IMG/VR virus record: IMGVR_UViG_3300042453_002432
Location: 1-40,649 of that record
DNA length: 40,649 nt
From: a virus
Reading direction: 5' to 3' (one strand)
Shown here: one piece after another, positions 37,801 through 40,649 of the stretch
Numbering within the stretch: the first letter of the stretch is position 1
Layout: each line of letters opens with the position of its first letter
Notes under the pieces: generated by a model
The model's input: the letters and a program-made list of their open reading frames with translations, nothing else
Told to the model about the DNA's origin: nothing
Database searches by the model: none
Program-made: the position numbers and the translations under genes

Positions 37801-38760
37801 TATGACACGGGCGCATCGGGCGTTGTGCAGACCGCAAGCGACGGCTACTGGTGGCAGCCCGTCGACTCTCGCACCGATCCGCAGTACGCCAGCATGGACC
37901 CGAACGGCAGCGAAACGTGGAAGATCGGGATTCAGAACCGGGCCGACTTCGCATGGGTCACGATGCATGAGTACGGCGGGTCGCTCATTCTGGACATTCA
38001 GCCATCCGACCTTGCGGCCGCCGGGGCTGGAGCCACGTCGTTTACCGACGGCGTCGGTAACACCATCTCCACGACAAGCGGCACCATCGGGTACGGCGGC
38101 GGCGACGACGAACGCGACGTGGACGCCGCCCGACTTACCGGCACGGTTGACCCAGCCCGACTCGGCACGGGCACCCCAACGAGCAGCACATACCTGCGGG
38201 GCGATCAGACGTGGCAGCCGGTTGCCGGAGCTACCGAGCGTCCGCCGTCGCTGATCGTGGCCGGACAGTACGTCACGACGTCAATGGTGTCGGCAGGCAA
38301 CGCCGGTCTTACGGCGAACCGCCTGTTCTTCGTGCCCATCTACGTCACCAGAACCACGTCGTTCGACCGCATTGGGATCACTCACGCAGCGACGACTGCG
38401 GGCGCAGGCTCGGTCGTCCGACTCGGTATCTACAACTCTACGAACGACTTGCCGTCGACGCTGGTGCTGGACGCAGGCACCGTCGACCTGACTACCGCAG
38501 CCGCGTACAAAGAGGTGACGATCAGCCCGTCGCAGTCGCTGAGCGTCGGCGTGTATTGGTTGGCGGCGGTCGCTCAGGTCACGTCAGGGTCGCCGACGTT
38601 CGGTACGGGTAACCCGATCATGCCGGTGCCGTCGTCGACCAACACGTTCGCCGGATCGAAGTTCGAGGCTGGGGTGTCGGGTACGCTGCCTGCCACCGCA
38701 ACCCCGGGTGCAGCCACGACGACGCAGCCGCCGGTCATCTTCCTAAGGGCGGTCCCGTGA
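34801..38760 (+). CDS. Tail fibre / receptor-binding protein, 1319 residues
   Basis: ATG 34801 is chosen; the frame open from 34726 lies in the previous gene. After a distinct N-terminal domain (LPWFTLVGTPDRPGRW), the middle is a long series of beta domains (GSEFHVWCSGVRYTI, TVTIPNTSGLYYIHYT) with a GDHGSLSGLLDDDHPVYEPN hinge. The sequence LASGTASASTYLRGDQTWQT recurs later as LGTGTPTSSTYLRGDQTWQP, a typical fibre linker motif. The last ~190 residues (NRLFFVPIYVTRTTSFDRIG, VVRLGIYNSTNDLPSTLVLD, VGVYWLAAVAQV) are the jelly-roll head found at C-termini of many actinophage fibres, a probable sugar-binding receptor site. Coupled to the next small gene (GTGA). Confidence 0.85.
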   Translation: MQTDPIVVRLPWFTLVGTPDRPGRWARVRCAFAMLVHEVVELVAGSDRAHSMRAAHRYAIGAVTITVPASRRNNLYLTTVGDFPAINGDLVYGRVVELRVYESGTVDGTYEQIVNPGPLAEVRLSNPVTGEWELVGDTEASASALLWTPSLTPQVGDDIHVLRWNPGSGTPHGANTNYEIVQTHTWSGTWPGDADDRVLLLVDSDYYPTVYARAEAAGFVPIPLNGGTAITVSCESLYGLHASIYVGWNGDNSLTTGPSVLQPADFYLPLGTASDFVSIRDDYARGLANASNAREAFDVLDAVGGIPAETSEPHGFPNRTDSTIAFDNGDREFSIAPTGSEFHVWCSGVRYTIDTTQTVTIPNTSGLYYIHYTAGSLGYSTTYFDWPTEAPVAYIYWNATAGAAQFFADERHGITLDWATHEYLHRTRGAALANGFNLGSYTTVGDGTSNGDAQVALTDGTFFDEDLQVDIINDPTPTAGTWEQRLSTILYAPVFYRSGTVWTRDTATAYPLKFSTRATYNLSTSGTWSTPAVGNNKYGITWLVATNNLNEPVVALLGQSEHSNPTDALNVTFDSLDLTGLPIFEMRPLWKLVFQTANSYTNAVKSRLQAVQDIRGQLPVSAGVSAGDHGSLSGLLDDDHPVYEPNAVAVDFVGSTVTVTTQTRVAMLGGGVVNLPDAATHAGGRHVTVTANAATTINAVGTDVIASPGITSLDLTVANGETTTLRLAPLDATAFIGTWIWLPLDRSGSQYDLPPWWDATTGTVVPADGDLVTMASGVPTWAAPAIDGSQIVSGTVDTARLASGTASASTYLRGDQTWQTVGGVTPDERPWLGDALAEDMSRSDALWLRCHPTAASMDGSYDGTWEITNASTGTGTLPATPDGIDIRAQFFLHPPYADADLAVGQAWPYQRFRELLSQTKAAATGGDLTEWAVLNSDSSYTEQITDGAGMWFYESTLTGDPGEGPAYNYDDGGRLIGVPVIARLTHDTATETVTFWRWLPYDTGASGVVQTASDGYWWQPVDSRTDPQYASMDPNGSETWKIGIQNRADFAWVTMHEYGGSLILDIQPSDLAAAGAGATSFTDGVGNTISTTSGTIGYGGGDDERDVDAARLTGTVDPARLGTGTPTSSTYLRGDQTWQPVAGATERPPSLIVAGQYVTTSMVSAGNAGLTANRLFFVPIYVTRTTSFDRIGITHAATTAGAGSVVRLGIYNSTNDLPSTLVLDAGTVDLTTAAAYKEVTISPSQSLSVGVYWLAAVAQVTSGSPTFGTGNPIMPVPSSTNTFAGSKFEAGVSGTLPATATPGAATTTQPPVIFLRAVP
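37227..37257 (+). repeat. 31-bp direct repeat within the tail-fibre gene (copy 1)
   Basis: Identical to 38187-38217, 960 bases downstream; it encodes TYLRGDQTWQ in both places, in frame. It marks duplicated fibre linkers and is a site where recombination could swap or delete fibre domains. Confidence 0.9.
38187..38217 (+). repeat. 31-bp direct repeat within the tail-fibre gene (copy 2)
   Basis: Second copy of the 37227-37257 repeat, just before the C-terminal receptor-binding domain. Exact identity over 31 bases in a coding region suggests recent duplication or gene conversion. Confidence 0.9.
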
Positions 38761-39050
38761 TGATGCGACAGACGTTCGATAGCGACGGTCGGCTGGTTGA
38801 GGCGTTCACCGACAACGGCGACGGCACCGGGCTGACCACGCTGTACGACCCGCAGACCGGCGAGGTGACCGACACGATCGGTGTCACCGGTCTGCCGGTT
38901 ATCCCCCCCTTTGAGCCGTTGGACGCTTCTGGACGAATCGCCACGTTGATGGTGATTGAGGGTGGCGATCCACAAGATTGGGCTAACGCTGCGGGTACTG
39001 TGGTCGCCCATCTAGAACATGAAGCTCTAGCGTGGTCGCTTAGTCCGTAA
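38757..39050 (+). CDS. Small protein coupled to the tail fibre
   Basis: 97 residues; GTG 38757 overlaps the fibre stop, with ATG 38760 and 38763 as alternatives. The first half (TFDSDGRLVEAFTDNGDGTG, LTTLYDPQTGEV) reads as a short beta hairpin; the second as a helix (DWANAAGTVVAHLEHEALAW). Position suggests a fibre-assembly chaperone or fibre-tip protein. No family recognised. Confidence 0.6.
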   Translation: MMMRQTFDSDGRLVEAFTDNGDGTGLTTLYDPQTGEVTDTIGVTGLPVIPPFEPLDASGRIATLMVIEGGDPQDWANAAGTVVAHLEHEALAWSLSP

Positions 39051-39121
39051 CACTCAGGAAAGGCATGGGCCGCCCGTATTCTGTGACACGGGAGACCTTG
39101 CCTATCAAGTGCGGAGCCTGC

Positions 39122-39460
39122 ATGTTTGGTATCACGATCACCGGTTGGGTTGAGTGGGTGATTCTGTTGGGGTCACTCGTCGGCGCTGTCGTCGCAATCG
39201 TAGGAATCGTTCAGCGGTGGGTGATTCAGCCGTTCGGGCGTGGGTTGCGTGAGACGATCCGTGAGGAATTGAAGCCGATCAGCGAACAGGTAGATGGCAT
39301 TGCCCGTGAGGTGAGGTACAACGGAGGCTCCAGCCTCAAGGATGTTGTCAGGCGTATTGAGCATCGTCAGGATCGGCTTGATGCTTCAATGGAGACAGTC
39401 ATCCGGCTGGCGCAGGGACGCGTGGTGGCAGACTCCGAGGCTGACGTTCAGTCTGCGTGA
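39122..39460 (+). CDS. Holin-like membrane protein with basic C-terminal helix
   Basis: 112 residues from ATG 39122 (GGAG 5 bases upstream); an upstream ATG at 39065 with AGGA is possible and would add 19 residues. One strong transmembrane helix (WVEWVILLGSLVGAVVAIVG) is followed by a charged helix with VRYNGGSSLKDVVRRIEHRQ, a motif (NGGSSLxDxVxRI) common in actinophage membrane proteins near lysis genes. A TATTCT hexamer at 39077 supports the shorter start. With the r1t-like holin and the two-helix protein this makes three candidate lysis-related membrane proteins. Confidence 0.65.
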   Translation: MFGITITGWVEWVILLGSLVGAVVAIVGIVQRWVIQPFGRGLRETIREELKPISEQVDGIAREVRYNGGSSLKDVVRRIEHRQDRLDASMETVIRLAQGRVVADSEADVQSA

Positions 39461-39486
39461 TACGTCAACCCGGCACGTCCGGCTGA

Positions 39487-39492
39487 TACGGT
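39487..39492 (+). promoter_or_regulatory. Candidate -10 (TACGGT), 5 bases before ATG
   Basis: TACGGT ends 5 bases before ATG 39498, which opens an 18-codon frame (39498-39554) that overlaps the region just before the next gene. The frame is rich in Ser and Cys. A leader peptide is possible; chance is as likely. Confidence 0.3.
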
Positions 39493-39571
39493 TGCCGATG
39501 TTCATTCCGAGTCACACGGTGACGTCTTCTTGTTCGTCTAGTAGGTGTCCCTGACTGTCGGGAGGTGTGCG

Positions 39572-39832
39572 ATGCCAAAGCCAACCGTGGACGTCATGGG
39601 CGCCCTTGCGGAAACAGACGTTCATCGGGAACGCGACACGCTGAAGATTGCTTTCGCTCAGATGCACGCAGATGAGCCATCCGAGTGGAAAGCCGTTATT
39701 GAGTGCCGTGTCCTGAACCCGAAGACAAACAGGCCGTACGCGATCGACCACATTGTGAAGGCTATGGCAGTAGCCGGTTGGGAAGTGTCTCCGGCAGCGG
39801 TGATGAAGTGGCGACGCGACAATCGGGCGTGA
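39572..39832 (+). CDS. Small helical, possibly DNA-binding protein
   Basis: 86 residues from ATG 39572, which has GGGAGG; an earlier GTG at 39545 is less likely. The product is helical (TDVHRERDTLKIAFAQ) and ends with YAIDHIVKAMAVAGWEVSPA and AVMKWRRDN, a helix-turn-helix-like end. It could be a small terminase-like or regulatory protein; no family is certain. Its stop overlaps the start of the metallophosphoesterase gene (GTGA). Confidence 0.55.
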   Translation: MPKPTVDVMGALAETDVHRERDTLKIAFAQMHADEPSEWKAVIECRVLNPKTNRPYAIDHIVKAMAVAGWEVSPAAVMKWRRDNRA

Positions 39833-40649
39833 GCGACGCTCTGGACGTCACTCAGCCGCCTGCTCCGGCGTCACGCAACTCGGGTAAGCCGACGGACCCG
39901 TGGACACCCGGATATGAGCTAGATGGCGACACGGGGACGGTCACGACGGACAAGCTGCCAGACGGCACCGATCCCGACTGGGCGGTTGTGTTCGCCCATT
40001 GGGGGTTGGACCCTGAGCAGTGGGCGGTTGTCGACTCAGGCAACTTGAAGGTCAACGCTTGGCAGATGCCCGGACCGGACGGCGATCTGCGTATCCACCG
40101 TCAATACAAGGCGACGTTGCGGCGACGGCGGGCGACGACAGACGGTTGGTCAACGGACACCGAGCTTCACGCGTTGGCGAAGTGGCGGCCACCGAAGCGG
40201 AAGCCGGTTACGGGCGAAGGCGCAGCGTGGATCGTGAACCCAGCCGACTGGCAGATTGGCGACAGGGGCGGCTATCAGGCGTTCCAGCGACGGTTTGAGA
40301 CGGCGATGACCGACCTTGTGGCCGAAGCGAAAGCGAAGCGCCGTGCGGGTGTCACCGACCTTGTGATCGGTTTCCTTGGGGACATGGGCGAGGGGACGTT
40401 CGGCAACTATCCGTCCCAGCAATCGGAGACTGACCTAGATCGCGACGACCAAACACGACTAGTAGCGGCCCACGAACTGATCGTCCTGCGCGAGCTAGCA
40501 CCGTACTTTGCGCGCACGACCGCCGTCGCAGTCCCCGGCAACCACACTCGAAACAACGCCAACTACGAGACCGGCGAGCATGACGTCACGGACGTAACCA
40601 GCTTCAAGTGGGCGGCATCCCTGTTGGACTACAGCGGCGAGGCCGAACG
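39829..40649 (+). CDS. Metallophosphoesterase-like actinophage protein, 3' end cut
   Basis: Open from GTG 39829 to the right edge (273 residues visible). Key motifs of the calcineurin-like phosphoesterase fold are present in order: NPADWQIGD (Asp140, Gln142), GFLGDMGEGTFGNYPSQ (Gly184-Asp185) and AVPGNHTRNNANYETG (Gly-Asn-His at 237-239). The order and context match a family of actinophage proteins sometimes called metallophosphoesterases or exonuclease-like, with 'NysD.Q.gk', 'GDlvEg..g.Y', 'vPGNHgEn'. Target (nucleic acid or small molecule) unknown. The N-terminal ~130 residues are not recognised. Confidence 0.75.
   Translation, partial: MSDALDVTQPPAPASRNSGKPTDPWTPGYELDGDTGTVTTDKLPDGTDPDWAVVFAHWGLDPEQWAVVDSGNLKVNAWQMPGPDGDLRIHRQYKATLRRRRATTDGWSTDTELHALAKWRPPKRKPVTGEGAAWIVNPADWQIGDRGGYQAFQRRFETAMTDLVAEAKAKRRAGVTDLVIGFLGDMGEGTFGNYPSQQSETDLDRDDQTRLVAAHELIVLRELAPYFARTTAVAVPGNHTRNNANYETGEHDVTDVTSFKWAASLLDYSGEAE

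Noticed and set aside
37227-38217. 31-bp direct repeats as phage attachment or integration sites
   Set aside because: Both copies are in frame and encode the same fibre linker; no integrase is visible, so domain duplication explains them.
1-40649. tRNA genes and CRISPR arrays
   Set aside because: No cloverleaf-like stretch with T-loop consensus was noticed in the short intergenic gaps, and no regularly spaced short repeats. A tRNAscan-SE run would be decisive.

Overview
The window is a stretch of a tailed-phage (Caudoviricetes) genome, most likely an actinobacteriophage. The evidence is a WhiB-type Fe-S regulator gene (found only in Actinobacteria and their phages), moderately high GC, frequent GTG/TTG starts, GTGA/ATGA stop-start overlaps, and many actinophage-type head-tail families. 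Host genus cannot be told from sequence alone. Nearly everything is on the + strand. Two single genes (a CGCG zinc-finger protein and a DNA methyltransferase) are on the - strand. No gene-free stretch exceeds about 150 bases.

Region 1 (1-17.9 kb) is an unusual array of very large head-region proteins upstream of the capsid gene. In order: a protein ending in an HELGH zincin domain (open at the left edge), a small protein, a fusion of a capsid-maturation-protease-like domain with a ParB-like domain, a 1857-residue protein with an embedded ADP-ribosyltransferase-like domain, a small protein, a second zincin (HEYGH), another small protein, and a 1069-residue protein with coiled coils, a tandem 117-residue duplication and the HDxFGHA domain of phage polyvalent proteins. 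Three basic or small head-region proteins follow. Three of the large proteins share a W-x-D-P-x-x-G-[KR]-F module. Two of the interleaved small proteins resemble each other and the N-terminus of the third large one. I infer a set of virion-packaged, co-injected 'polyvalent' effectors with a common loading tag and possible cognate small partners. This is the best candidate for an undescribed system here.

Region 2 (18-23.1 kb): the major capsid protein with a fused acidic scaffold-like N-terminus, a UUCG-loop terminator, then a tight five-gene glycan cassette (two paralogous GT-A glycosyltransferases, one GT32-like enzyme, two SAM methyltransferases), probably decorating virion proteins with methylated sugars.

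Region 3 (23.1-30.3 kb) is an accessory block inside the structural module: the zinc-finger gene, two replication/helicase-loader-like genes, small Cys-rich proteins, a head protein, small membrane proteins, WhiB, a lysozyme-like lipoprotein, the DNA methyltransferase, a self-contained single-gene unit with strong promoter and terminator, and two HNH nucleases.

Region 4 (30.3-40.6 kb): head-tail adaptor, probable major tail protein, terminator, r1t-like holin, connector and HK97-gp10-like tail-completion proteins, small structural proteins, a 1319-residue tail fibre, a holin-like membrane protein, a small helical protein and a metallophosphoesterase-like protein cut by the right edge. No portal, terminase or tape-measure gene is seen; these presumably lie outside.

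A recurring TAnnnT hexamer 5-7 bases before ATG/GTG, on both strands, suggests that many of these genes are transcribed as leaderless mRNAs; others carry the hexamer 14-50 bases upstream together with a Shine-Dalgarno sequence.
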